Shown here: one piece after another, positions 53,008 through 64,000 of the stretch
Layout: every line of letters begins with the position of its first letter
Position numbering within the stretch: the stretch's first letter is position 1
NCBI GenBank assembly: GCA_037179335.1
Contig: JAKZHN010000013.1
Location: 930,001-994,000, forward strand
Source of the DNA: Cyclaneusma minus
Lineage: Eukaryota > Ascomycota > Leotiomycetes > Marthamycetales > Marthamycetaceae
DNA: 64,000 nt
Direction: 5' to 3'
Position numbers and translations under genes: made by a program
The notes under the pieces: generated by a model
The model's database searches: none
Seen by the model: the letters and a program-made list of their open reading frames with translations, nothing else
Told to the model about the DNA's origin: nothing

Positions 53008-53603
53008 TTAACTGATTCCTGATGAATTGGATGAATTGGGAGAAGACTTCCAGTCTCGGAGACGTTCTATTAGTATCACCACATCTTCGGCGCTATCATC
53101 AGGCGAAGGCATTACTATTCCATCAAGAAGCAAGAAATAACCTAACAAGTCGGCAGATGGGATGGCACGGATAGCGGAAACACTCAGTCTCACCCCCTCT
53201 TGAAAGAAAACCGTCTTCTTACCGCTCACCAAGACATCCACTCCGCTCCGTAAGGATCTTTAACACTAACCTGCTATTCCAGCAGCCTCCGATCTGTAAC
53301 ATTATTCGAAGAAGTCAGAAGGGTCTGTTCTCGGCATTCCTCGTGAAGCCACCTGATCTCAGCTTTTCGCCGTAGCGTAGGGTAGCACCGATCTTCCTCC
53401 AGCTGAGCAGCTATGGGTGGAACAGCCGCTGCGGCGTCAGGGATTGCCAGTGAATTGTTGTCAACGGCATCCTTGTAAGCTCTTTCGACAATCACCGGAG
53501 TATCGGGAAGGGGAACGGTGCCAAGGTTGAGCAAGCCCAGGAACCCGAAGCGCAAGTTATGTTCGCAACACTTTTCCGAACTGAAGGGCCGTGATCCTAG
53601 CAA
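53008..53603 (-). pseudogene. Possible fragmented gene of unknown family
   Basis: Two adjacent minus-strand open stretches have protein-like composition. One (about 53603-53274) includes VPLPDTPVIVERAYKDAVDN and RRKAEIRWLHEECREQ. The other (about 53241-53008) includes SADLLGYFLLLDGIVM and EDVVILIERLRDWKSS. They are in different frames with stops between them, neither begins with a convincing ATG, and no clean intron joins them. It could be a decayed gene or an undetected multi-exon gene. No family is recognised. Confidence 0.3.
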
Positions 53604-56600
53604 GCTTGGATAGAGTGGTCGACTTGCATCTCTTCAAGCTGCTCTCAGCGGTCACCTAGTCTTTACTCTTTACCACAGGCTCGTTCCCTGCATCAGTATC
53701 CAGTAATACATAGGTAGCTTCCAAGTCCCACTGTCTGCAACATTCTCTATTCCCAAACTCATGTGCAGAGTTCCAGAACCTTTCGCCCTTCGATACATGA
53801 TGCACAAGCAGAAAGCAGTCATCTGCTTCATCGAACCGTCAGAGTTGCTGAATCTTGCTCCTTGGACCAAAATAAAGATGTCGTGCTCACCGTGGTGACC
53901 GTGGTAAGTTGTAACAGCAGATGCAATGGAAGCATACTAGGGAGATCTAAGAGGCTTGCGACATTGGAGGAACGGCGCGGCTTACCCCTCTCGGAGCAAT
54001 ATCCTCATATCCTCAATATAGCCTGCGTTGGAATGTGGGGTAGGCAAGTCAACATAGTATCGAGATGGTGCTATTCCCGGACCGTGGATCCTCCTTGCTC
54101 GTGGTGAGCCATGAAGCAGTGGTCTTGAAGCCGTAGTATGAGCATAGCACACGGTGGCTGGAATCGTCCAACGCTTCAGCGGGCCATCCCGAATGACTTC
54201 AGCCTCGGCGCTGGGATTCCCATTTTATATCCGCCGATTCGTGCATGGAGAATGTTGCTTTTCTCGCCAGTGCAACGTCCGTTTCCGCTCTCTCGGGACA
54301 TTCTGGCGGTATCAATTCTGGGTATCAAGGCGGTGACAAATTATTGTTGGAGAATGCAGGGATGACTATTTTCAGATCGACATCCCGCCAAGACCGAACA
54401 TGTTTTTGATGTTTCACAAAAGCACGCTCTAGTATGGCGAAACTGGACCGTGCGTTTCCGCTTTGCGAATTGAGTTCGTCATTTTAGCGGCCGGTTTTTA
54501 GCGCTGAGGCCAGCTGTGAAGTGTGAAGCTAAAGGCGGCTGGAGGTGACATCTAACAGCTGGCGGGACGGCGAACGAAGAAGAGGCAGAGAGACGGGAAA
54601 GACGGGAGGCGTTGACGGTTGGCTCAACCGCTCTGCAGAAAAGCATCTCGTGCCAACTGCAAACTGGCGACCACACTGAAGAAGCGAGGCTGTGACTGGT
54701 TGTCCCATATCCGTCCAACATAGGTATCCGTCCACTGTTGGAAAAGACTTAGTCACGGAAACGACATTCGTAAAGCCGTGCCACTCATAGGCGACGATGA
54801 TATGGCCAAGGAAGGCCCGGTGTGTGTCTCGCCGCGGCGTTTTTGGCGCAGCTTAATATCTTCGTGATATCTTCAAGTTGCTCTCTCGCCTGTCGGAGAA
54901 TAAAGTGGTGTAAATTTACCCACAACCTGGGGTAGCTTCAAAGGCGAGATTGAGGTGTAGAGACTGGAGCTTTTGCGGGGAACCTTGGCCAGGCCAATCT
55001 GGATCGATGCAAGCAATATGGATATGGTATTCCCGCTGGGCTGTGGAAGTGGATGCATCCGGTAGATCTCTTGGCTCGATACGAAGAATTATCGATGTGG
55101 TGCAACTGCGGTGATGTGCGAAATGGCATGCGCGCCTCGCTCGCCACTCTGTGGAATCGATAATTCGGCGAGGGAGGCTTTCCAGAACGTGAAGCTCCCG
55201 CTCGCTCGGGCCTGAGTCTGAGGCTGTGTCGGTGTGGGATGAAAGGCCCAAACGGGGTGGGGATCTGAGAAAGAGGAAGATGATGTGCAGGGGGATCTGG
55301 ATTCCTTCTGGCCATGACCCTCTATATCGACAGGCTGAGTTGATCAGTAGTGCCGGAGTCCGGTGAGGCCAAGAGGAGGAACAGGGGAGGAGGCTGAACG
55401 AGAGACTGGCGGCAAGAGAATCTCCAAAGAACTTACGCGGCCCTCAATCAACAGTAGAATGTATTGCAGCTTGTAGAGAGGACATCCCCATTTCCAACTT
55501 GCTCAGAAAGAATCTCGACTCTCGAGACACGGCGAGAAGGTCAGCCATCGCTGGCACAGACAGTTGGCACAGACGGACACGGAGTTTGCGATGAACAATC
55601 CCTGGCGCCATATGGCTGCATTTGTCACCGCGAGGCTCGCTTAACCGACCACCCTGATTGGCGCTACGCCCAGAGGGGCAAGGCGCCGGGTCGATCCCAG
55701 ATCTCTCAAGCTTAGGCTCTAGCCGATTGGGGCAGTCACCCCTGCCCCCAAACTTTGTCCAACGGTCGTGGCTGCCCTGTCACACATCTCCAACCGCTGA
55801 GGCGTGGTGGCATCGTGGAAGTCACGCCCTACAGCGACAGTTGACTGAGGGAGTGACAGAGGCGACTGGCGACTGGGAGTGCTGCAGCAGGTCAGGTGAG
55901 AAAAGGACTGCGGAACTGCGAGAAGAGGAAGAGCACAGCGGGCCGGATCCAATAGGCTCTCGCCATGGCACGGTGCAGATCTCGTGTGAGGCAGAGCGCA
56001 TGCCCGGTGGATGGCCGGGGAAGAGAGGTGGGATGAGTCTCAATAGGGCACAGTGTCATTGAAGGTGGGTTGTGCCAGACTTAGAACGAATATGTGCTGC
56101 AGCAGAACAACTGCAGGGTCCCTTGATTCTTCCTTACATCTACCCGCCCTCCCCTCCGACGGGTTTCTCTGATCCTCCTCATAATCCTCTTCCTCTTTGC
56201 TTCACTTCTCCAGGATCTGCCTCCTTCCTCAGCTCAATTCCCTTCTGCCCCGCCGAGCCGACGTCGCCTATCTGAGTTAATATCACATCGACGCCCCCAT
56301 CCACGAATCAGGCAACCTCTGAGCAAGCGCTCTCGCCATCCACCACAAATGCAAGCAAGCGGTGCGCAAAAGGCTTGACCGAATGACCTGTTCACCACCT
56401 TGACACCGTCAGCTTCAACTCTTGTGGAGCGTTCACTCGTTCACCTCCTCCGCAAGCACTGTGCTCCGGCGCCAACCTCGTATCGACAACTCGATATCTC
56501 TGCGAAACGTCTGACCGTCAGCCATCGCGGCTCAAGTCCTCCACCATCGCCCGAACCTCGACATATCACATTCACGCTCGTTCACCAACAAATACTTTCT

Positions 56601-56996
56601 ATTGAATGAAGTGATCTTGACCGTCTTGGATTCTTCTCTACCTCTGCTGGCCTTGAGGTCATTCTCTTCCGCCCTCGCGCTCTGATAGGCGGCAAACGGA
56701 AGCAAACTTCCGGTTTTCTTGCGGGAGAACAGCTTTCGAAAGCCTGCTATTTTCTCTCCCCGAATTCCTGTTTCTTGTCTCCAACCAATTTCTTTCGGTG
56801 AGTGATGCGCAGACACTGGATTCTACGTCCAGTCATTACGCCCCGTTTCGACTCCGGCTAACGCATGTGCCCGCAGCTCGCTGTCTCCAACCTAAACCGA
56901 CGGGAACCTGCGTTTTAACTCACTCTCGTTAAGGCCCACCGGGACTGGGCCGCAAATATCTCGATCGCTGGCACTCGAACGCCCTCTTCAATCAAC
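53604..56996. other. 3.4-kb gene-poor region and chitin synthase promoter
   Basis: No gene is supported. Open frames at 54916-55315 and 55464-56062 show no motif or convincing codon use. From about 56120 the sequence is CT-rich, which probably marks promoter and a long 5' leader of the chitin synthase gene. Confidence 0.45.
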
Positions 56997-59445
56997 ATGG
57001 GTGAATACGATACAGCACCATGGCCGACCGCCGATGTGAGTTTGGAGCCATCCCAGGTCTACTGGCGCATTTCGAGTCCTGGCTGACATCAACATCAGAT
57101 TGTTTACACGGCGATTCTCGGCCCCATAATGTGCATGGCCATGCTGGAATGGTTTCTGTTCTTGGCCGCCTTCTTGTACTGTCTGGCCAAGGTCTTCGCC
57201 AAGGCTGATCACTGGTCTATGAAAGTCCTTGCGACTATGATTGGCACTCTATTTGCTCTCCTCCGGTATGAATATTGCTTCTCCTGGCTGCGCAAAACTG
57301 ACATATCATGACAGATGCATTTACCTTCCCATCATGATTGTTACTCTGCCCTTGCCCGATCAGATCACCCAGTACTTCCCGGAAGATATGGTGGACGTCC
57401 TCCAATGGTTTGGATTTTACTCATTCGCAGGTCTTCTCACTATCCCGTGGCTATTCTGCGTCTACCAGATTGTCACCCACACCATCGGCCGGAAGAAGCG
57501 CATAGAGCAGATTCTCGACGAGAAGACAGCGCCAAAGGTCGTGATCGTCATGCCTTGCTACAACGAAGAACCCGATATCCTGGTTACCGCAATCAATTCT
57601 GTGGTTGATTGCGACTATCCTCCCTCATGCATCCACGTTTTCCTCTCATTCGACGGAGACAAGGAAAATGAACTGTTCCTCACAACCCTCGAGAAGCTCG
57701 GTGTCGCCCTTACCCTCGAATCCTACCCGAAATCTATCGACGTTGTCTACCGAGACGCCCGCATCACAGTTTCGAGGTTCCCTCACGGTGGCAAGAGGCA
57801 TTGCCAGAAAGCGACGTTCAAGCTTATCGACCGAGTCTACGCTGAATACCTCAAGCGGAACGACAACCTGTTCATTCTCTTCATCGACTCTGACTGCATC
57901 TTGGACCGAGCATGCCTGCAAAACTTCCTTTACGACATGGAGCTGAGTCCCGGGAACGACCGTCAAATGTTGGCGATGACTGGTGTCATTACTTCGACTA
58001 CGAAGAAGAACAGCTTCATTACAGTCTTGCAGGATATTGAATACATACACGGACAATTATTCGAGCGGATGGTCGAATCTGGTTGTGGTGCCGTTACTTG
58101 CCTACCTGGAGCTTTGACTATGTTGCGGTTCTCGGCCTTCAGAAAGATGGCCAAATACTACTTTGCCGACAAAGCTGAGCAGTGCGAGGATCTCTTCGAC
58201 TACGGAAAATGTCACTTGGGTGAAGACCGCTGGCTCACCCATCTCTTCATGATCGGTGCCAAGAAGCGTTACCAGATACAGATGTGCCCTTCGGCTTTCT
58301 GCAAGACTGAAGCTGTACAAAGCTTGAGAGGGTTGATCAAGCAGCGTCGAAGATGGTTTCTCGGTTACATCACGAACGAAGCCTGCATGTTGACGGATAT
58401 CAGAATTCTCAAGCGCTACCCGATGCTGTACATCGTCAGGTTCATGCAGAACACCATTCGAACCACCGCCCTTCTGTTCTTCATCATGGTCCTTTCGGTC
58501 CTCACGAGCGCCAAGAGCATCAACAGCCTTCCGGTTGGCTTCATCGGTGTCTCTCTGGGTCTCAACTGGGTTATGATGATTTACTTTGGAGCAATTCTGG
58601 GCCGTTACAAGATCTGGCTTTACCCTCTCATGTTCATTGTGAACCCTTTCTTCAACTGGTACTACATGATTTACGGTATCTTCACAGCTGGTCAGCGTAC
58701 TTGGGGTGGACCTCGAGCCGATGCCGGTACCGCAGACTCGCAGACAACGCCTCAACAAGCCATCGAAAAAGCCGAGCAGACTGGCGACGATCTCAACGTG
58801 GTACCCGAGACATTCAAACCGGCGGCCGAAGCCCAGACCAGCACCCTCGGTCGCCCTGCCGTCCCTCTCCAGCCACCTGCTCGTCTCGAAGGTCGTTTCG
58901 CGGTTCCAGATATGCTTCCAGGAGGCTGGTACAACCACCCGAACTTGTCTATGGCCACCGTTGCCACAGCATTTGGGTTCCGCCCTCCTGGATCTCGACC
59001 TGGATCTCGACCTGGAAGTAGTTCGCGCATCAATCTACAATCTCGCGACTCTGGCGCCAGCTGGCTCTCAGACCGCACAGCCGCCAACTCCGTGTATTCG
59101 CCAAAGACGCTTATGAGTGAAGAGGACCGCAAAAAGTACCAGACAGCGCGCGAGAGCCAGAATGTGCTTGGCAAGCAGCATTACAACGTTTCGTCGGAGT
59201 CGCTTGGTTCGTCGATCGGTCCGGGTAGTCCTATGATCAGCCCGCATCCGCCGTTCGGTCACCAGAGAGTTTTGAGCTCACCCCTGGCGAGACCTAGCTT
59301 GGTGCGGACGGCGAGCGAGGATACGGATAGTATTGAGATGATCGATAGGCCTGGCAGTGGCAGGAATACGCCGAGTGGGAGGCATCTTAGCCCGAATGGA
59401 ATGGGTAGGAGTCTTACCCCGAATGGAAGGAATACTCCGAAATAG
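56997..59445 (+). CDS. Chitin synthase, class VI
   Basis: There are three exons, 56997-57035, 57099-57265 and 57315-59445, encoding 778 residues. The enzyme polymerises UDP-GlcNAc into chitin at the plasma membrane. The small first exon (MGEYDTAPWPTAD) leads to N-terminal membrane helices (LEWFLFLAAFLYCLAKVF and onward). The GT2 catalytic part contains VVIVMPCYNEEPDILVTAIN, the DSD in LFIDSDCILDRAC, CLPGALTMLR, GEDRW and the product-channel QRRRW. Several helices follow (about residues 415-510). The last ~250 residues form a Ser/Pro-rich tail with GSRPGSRPGS repeats. Short length, no myosin motor, and this catalytic sequence fit the filamentous-fungal class VI (A. fumigatus ChsD type). The class call is from memory of the family. 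Confidence 0.9.
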
Positions 59446-60486
59446 GGGGGAGAGTTAATAGTTAATGGGTCGTTATGGGAGACCTAAAGGAGTCTGGCGA
59501 GTCTGGCGAGACAGGCATTGGGCGGCGTCGGAATGGTGCGATGAAAAACTTTGGAATGGCGTTGTTGGGTGTTTTTTAATTTTTTAAGCGCGCTAGACTT
59601 GCCTGCTTAGAGCTGATTTCTACTGCGGGATGATGATAGTACCATAAGTTAATGCAAGAGGCGTATGAGCCGCTAGTCTGATATCTGAAGCATTGTGCCT
59701 AGAAGTATGATGATGATGACAGTGAAGTGCGAACTATGAGCGATAACATCCTTGACACAGTTCTTGGTTTGTGTTCCCTTTGGGATTAATCATTTCAGAG
59801 TTCAGACTTCTCCCTCCTGGGATGATTGGATTGCTCATTTACATCATTCCTATCCGTGAGGCTCGGGTGGGCCGGGCTACGTCACAGGCGGCGTGGAGCA
59901 GTCTGGTCTGATTCATGGATGACTTTTGTCTGGGTGAGGGCGGCAAGCACGAGGGTCGAGGAACTGTGGCGGTTGGAATATGGCGATTGGGTTTCCGGAA
60001 AAGTCTATCCTAGGTCCCGAGAAGATTCATGGCAATTGGCAGTTGGATGATTGCGGAAATCTTGGTGAAGCTTGAAGTCGAAGTTGACGCGATTCACACC
60101 TAAGGCAGCAGCTATTTTTCCAAGATTCGAGAAGCGTCGGCTTGTTTCGATGGCAGCAACCCATAAGGGCGGCGGCCAGCCTCACTTACAGAGGCGAAAG
60201 ATTTTGTGTACGCGGTGAGCAAAAAGCAAGTCGGTAAAACATCAACATCGATCTCCATATTTGAGTCTTCACTAGAAAGTCCACACTAAAAAGTCCACAC
60301 TCGCGACTTTTTGACTTTTATCCGAATAGCGCGTTGAGGAAGCTCCTTCTCTTTTCACCCCTCGCATAGCCTTGCCCTGCACAGGCCAGCAAAAAATAGC
60401 CCCTCGCGAGGCCAACGCATATTCCACCTTCCACCTCAAAACTTCACTCCACACTCGTCCAAACCACCCCATCTACATACGCAATC
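59446..60486. other. Intergenic, HSP88 promoter
   Basis: A GAGTCTGGC direct repeat sits at 59491-59508. A two-module heat-shock-element-like sequence (aTTCgaGAAg) is at 60125-60134, about 350 bases before the next start. It is suggestive but weak. I see no gene. Confidence 0.4.
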
Positions 60487-63003
60487 ATGAGTGTCGTCGG
60501 TACGTTCCAGCTCAATCCTGGCCTGCTTGAGCTTCAGAAGGCTGATTTTTCCAGGCTGTGATTTCGGAACCCTCAACACTGTGATCGCCGTTGCGCGCAA
60601 TCGCGGTGTTGACGTTGTGAGTATTCTGCTTTTTCAGCTATGTGCGCCAGAGCTGACAAGCTATAGATCACAAATGAAGTCTCCAACCGAGCTACTCCGT
60701 AAGTTTCTGCCCCTTCTCCCCTCGAATTCAGCTGAAACTGACTCGCTTCTCCTACCAGCTCCCTCGTAGGCTTCGGTCCCAAGTCTCGATACCTTGGAGA
60801 GCCCGCAAAGACCCAGGAAATCTCCAACCTCAAGAACACCGTCGGCTCCCTCAAGCGGTTAGCAGGCCGTTCTCTGAACGACCCAGATGTCCAGATCGAG
60901 CAAGAGTTCTGCTCTGCTCCCCTGGTCGACGTCAATGGCCAGGTCGGCGCAGAGGTCACCTACTTGGGCAAGAAGGAGAAGTTCACCGCAACACAGCTTG
61001 TGTCCATGTTCCTGAGCAAGGTCAAGGCCACTGCGTCTGCTGAGCTCAAGCTAGCCGTTTCTGACATTGTCATCAGCGTCCCAGCTTGGTTCACTGATGT
61101 CCAGCGCAGAGCTTTGATGGATGCCGCCGAAATTGCTGGTCTCAATCTTTTGCGCCTCATGAACGACACTACGGCCGCCGCTCTGGGATACGGTATCACC
61201 AAGCTGGATCTGCCAGGCCCTGAAGAGAAGCCCCGCCGCGTCGCTTTCGTCGATATCGGACACAGCAACTACACCTGCTCTATTGTCGAGTTCCGAAAGG
61301 GCGAGCTCGCCGTGAAGTCGACCGCATACGACCGTCACTTCGGTGGTCGCAACTTCGACAAGGCTATCTTGGATCACTTTGCTGCTGAATTCAAGGAGAA
61401 GTACAAGATCGACATCAAGAGCAACCCTAAGGCCATGGTCCGCGTGGCCGCCGCCGCAGAGAAGCTGAAGAAGATTTTGTCCGCCAACCAGCAAGCCCCA
61501 CTCAACATCGAGTCTCTCATGAACGATGTTGATGTGCACGCCATGATGACTCGGGAAGAGCTGGAGACGCTGGTTAAGCCGCTGCTCGACCGCGCTACCG
61601 TTCCTTTGGAGCAGGCTCTCGCTGAGGCCGGCCTCAAGCCCGAGGATATCGACTTCATTGAGTTGGTCGGTGGCTGCACGCGTGTGCCCGCCCTGAAGGA
61701 GCGCATTCAGAACTTCTTCGGCAAGCAGCTGTCTTTCACCCTTAACCAAGACGAGGCTATTGCTCGAGGATGCGCCTTCAGCTGTGCCATTCTTTCTCCC
61801 GTTTTCCGCGTCCGTGACTTCGCCATCCACGACATTGTCAACTACCCCATCGAGTTCACTTGGGAGAAGTCCGCAGACATTCCCGATGAGGACACCTCTC
61901 TCACCGTCTTCAGCAGGGGCAATGTCATGCCATCGACCAAGATCCTCACCTTCTACCGCAAAGCGCCATTTGATCTCGAGGCCAAATACGTTGATGGTGC
62001 CGAGCTCCCTGGCAAGATGAACCCATGGATCGGCCGATTCTCCGTCAAGAACGTCAAGGCCGACTCTAAGGACGACTTCATGATCTGCAAGCTTAAGGCA
62101 CGCCTGAACTTGCACGGTATCCTGAACGTGGAGCAGGGATACTACGTTGAGGACGTTGAGGTTGATGAGCCTGTAGCAGAAGAGAAGGAGGGCGAGAAGA
62201 AGGACCCCGACGTGAGTATTGAATTTTCAGCAATTAACCCCTTACCAGCGGCATGCGAGGACGATGAACCAGCATCGAAGCGTGTTCGTCTTGAACACAC
62301 CAAACTAACACCGCATTTGAAGGCGATGGACACAGATGCCGCAAATGGAGACAAGCCCAAGACCCGCAAAGTACGCAAGCAGGTGCGAAAAGGAGACCTA
62401 CCCATTTCTGCCGGCACTGGTTCTCTCGACCAGGCTACCAAGGATGCTGCCGCTGAGCAGGAGAACGCCATGATCATGGAGGACAAGCTGGTTGCCGACA
62501 CCGAGGAGAAGAAGAACGAGCTCGAGACCTACATCTACGACCTCCGCGGCAAGCTTGACGACCAGTACGCCGAATTCGCCAGCGACGAGGAGAAGGAGAA
62601 GTTGAAGGCCAAGCTCGAGCAATCCGAGGTATGTTCTCTGCATTTCCTGACTACGCAGATGGCATAGCTAACCAAATTCCCGCAGGACTGGCTGTACGAG
62701 GACGGCGAAGATGCCACCAAGGCAGTCTACATTGCCAAGATGACCGAGATCCTCTCCATCGCTGGCCCGATCGTGCAGCGCTACAACGACAAGGTAGAGG
62801 AGGAGCGTGCCGCCGTACAAGCCAAGATTGACGTCGAGCAAGCCGAGAAGCGCGCTCGCGCCGAGGCCGCTGCTGCTTCCGCAAGAGCCATGGAGGAGGC
62901 TGAGCAGAAGGCAAAGGCGGGTGGTGAGGACAAGGACACGGAGATGCCGGATCTCGAGCCTGCGAAGCCGGACGAGGTGCAGGAGGCTGAGGAGAAGAAA
63001 TAG
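60487..63003 (+). CDS. Hsp88/Sse1-type Hsp110 chaperone
   Basis: There are six exons: 60487-60499, 60555-60616, 60667-60698, 60759-62211, 62323-62628 and 62686-63003, encoding 727 residues. Hsp110 proteins are nucleotide-exchange factors for cytosolic Hsp70 and hold unfolded clients. The actin-like ATPase domain is complete: VVGCDFGTLNTVIAVARNRG, VSNRATPSLVGFG, LMNDTTAAALGYG, VAFVDIGHSNYTCSIVEF, HFGGRNFDKAIL, ELVGGCTRVPALKERI and NQDEAIARGCAFSCAILSP. The substrate-binding beta part, an acidic linker (DEPVAEEKEGEKKDPD), the family block RKVRKQVRKGDLPI, and a helical C-terminus follow. Introns clustered at the 5' end are typical. The fourth intron (62212-62322, 111 bp) has no stop and a length divisible by three; it is called an intron because of its GTGAGT donor, CTAAC branch site and clean family match after removal. 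Confidence 0.95.
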
Positions 63004-64000
63004 ATCTGAGGAAGAAAATGGGTTGCAGGCGGAGGGAGCTTGCTACTGGTGCTTAGGGAGAAGCATTTGACGAATGAAGGTGAATACTCTGGTTTTCGCG
63101 CGCGAAAAAGATGGGATTTTCGGAGATCGAGCGGGCATTAGAATAAGATAGAATATTTCGAGAGCCAGAAATGATCATGATGTCTTTTCGGTCTGGAGAT
63201 GAATTGGCTGTTGGGCGTCAGATAACTAACTGTCAATGCTTTGCTGGTGGCTGTAATTTTGAGGTTTGTCGTTTTCCTTCCTGATTCACTCGACTAGGTC
63301 TTAATAGCTTGCGTACGCTCCCCATGGAGGTTCTGATCGATAACGGATTTGGGATCTTTCTTCTGATCATTCAGGATGTTCGGGATTATTTTGAATATTC
63401 CCAAATACTTGGAATACTCCCAATCACTCTGAATAAGCCCAATCCCTCGAAATAATCCCAATTACCTCGAAGTTCGACAATCAGTTAATTATATTGTCCT
63501 CCAGGATGACTCTCAAGAACAATATCAGTAGTTTTCTGATAATGCCAAGACATTCACGTGATGGTGGCAGGGATGTCCCAACTACCGGGAACCAGGCTCT
63601 TAAGTTCCAAAGCATATGCACCACTTCGCTGGCAAAGCGGTCACAGCGTAAATTCTCGAGCTTCTGCTCAGTACCGACCGACGAATGAGTATTCCTGCTT
63701 CAAGCGCCATGACTCTATGAAACAACTCCATGGCCTGGCTGTTGCTGTACGGCACAAATGAACAGCGAGTCCCGGCCAAACTGAAGATCATTGTGCCTAG
63801 GCTCTTGGAACTGGCTGCTTAGACCGCCAGGACCCTGAGGGTCGCATTGTCAATTGACGTCTCGAGCAAGTCGAGCCCGCTACGACAAAACCACGGACGA
63901 AACTCTCTTGCTGGACCAAGGTCTACCTACCAATTGAGTTTTGCGCACGGTATACTGTGTAGGCAAAGTAGCCTGGAGAGGGAAAGGTAGACAGGATGGC
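63004..64000. other. Right-edge non-coding region
   Basis: This is the 3' flank of the HSP88 gene. It contains the reverse-oriented 19-bp minisatellite listed separately. No gene is supported up to the window edge. Confidence 0.5.
63381..63467 (-). repeat. 19-bp minisatellite, second locus, reverse orientation
   Basis: On the plus strand the units are ttgaatattcccaaatact, tggaatactcccaatcact, ctgaataagcccaatccct and cgaaataatcccaattacct. Their reverse complements (agtatttgggaatattcaa, agtgattgggagtattcca) match the units at 21328-21401. Confidence 0.75.

Noticed and set aside
54916..56062. Open frames in the chitin synthase upstream region
   Set aside because: They overlap on both strands, composition is low-complexity and no domain is visible.
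58102..58938. 278-codon minus-strand open frame in the chitin synthase gene
   Set aside because: It is antisense to the catalytic domain; the plus strand carries the QRRRW and DSD motifs.
61051..62115. 354-codon minus-strand open frame inside the HSP88 gene
   Set aside because: It is antisense to a clear Hsp110 coding exon and has no motif of its own.
62228..62322. Alternative acceptors (TTTCAG, TTACCAG) for the fourth HSP88 intron
   Set aside because: Both lead to an early stop. Only the GAAG acceptor after a CTAAC branch site restores the family sequence.

Overview
The window is nuclear DNA of a filamentous ascomycete (Pezizomycotina). Dothideomycetes is my best guess, but that is an inference from gene style and not a phylogenetic result. 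The genes carry short GT-AG introns, mostly 50-60 bp and many with CTAAC/CTGAC-like branch sites. They lie singly on both strands with 0.25-3.4 kb between them. The set is typically fungal: class VI chitin synthase, Hsp88/Sse1-type chaperone, SatP-type carboxylate transporter, Dip5-like amino-acid permease, Bir1, Cdc6 and Mdm31. I found no bacterial operon, CRISPR array, rRNA or convincing tRNA. Most gene models below are spliced by eye: every junction was checked for phase and the summed lengths are whole codons.

Layout. 0-18 kb: a duplicated-repeat membrane protein, a small spliced gene, a Dip5-like permease, a Csn12-type PCI protein, a SigF/NTF2-like protein, a SatP-type transporter, a GPI-anchored wall protein, Cog8, and a TLC-domain protein. 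18-24 kb: repeat-rich and gene-poor. It holds a four-copy degenerate ~115-bp repeat, a 19-bp minisatellite, a basic repetitive protein, a small gene interrupted by a stop, and a small single-TM protein. 24-36 kb: Bir1; a secreted, Kex2-site-studded repeat protein; a ribosomal-L1-domain (Cic1/Utp30) protein; and an FHA protein of Tos4/Plm2 type. 37-40.6 kb: a relic zone with a broken SF1 helicase/zinc-knuckle gene, a diverged segmental duplication and F-box-like fragments. 40.6-52.4 kb: dense housekeeping genes (HCNGP, Mdm31, Sec53, a PhoD-like phosphatase with a WW domain, Cdc6). 52.4-57 kb: gene-poor. 57-63 kb: class VI chitin synthase and Hsp88.

Functional themes are cell wall and glycosylation (chitin synthase, GPI protein, Sec53, Cog8), nutrient uptake (permease, SatP-type transporter), cell cycle (Cdc6, FHA protein, Bir1) and protein folding or ribosome assembly (Hsp88, L1-domain protein). 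There is no obvious cluster.

The most striking object is the 477-residue precursor at 28916-30407 (minus strand). A signal peptide is followed by 15 Lys-Arg sites that delimit 14 Tyr/Asp/Glu-rich peptides, nearly all ending in the same AKAVQAKR trailer; the last KR is followed directly by the stop codon. This is the architecture of kexin-processed peptide (KEP) precursors and of fungal dikaritin-type RiPP precursors. No UstYa-like tailoring gene is visible in the window.
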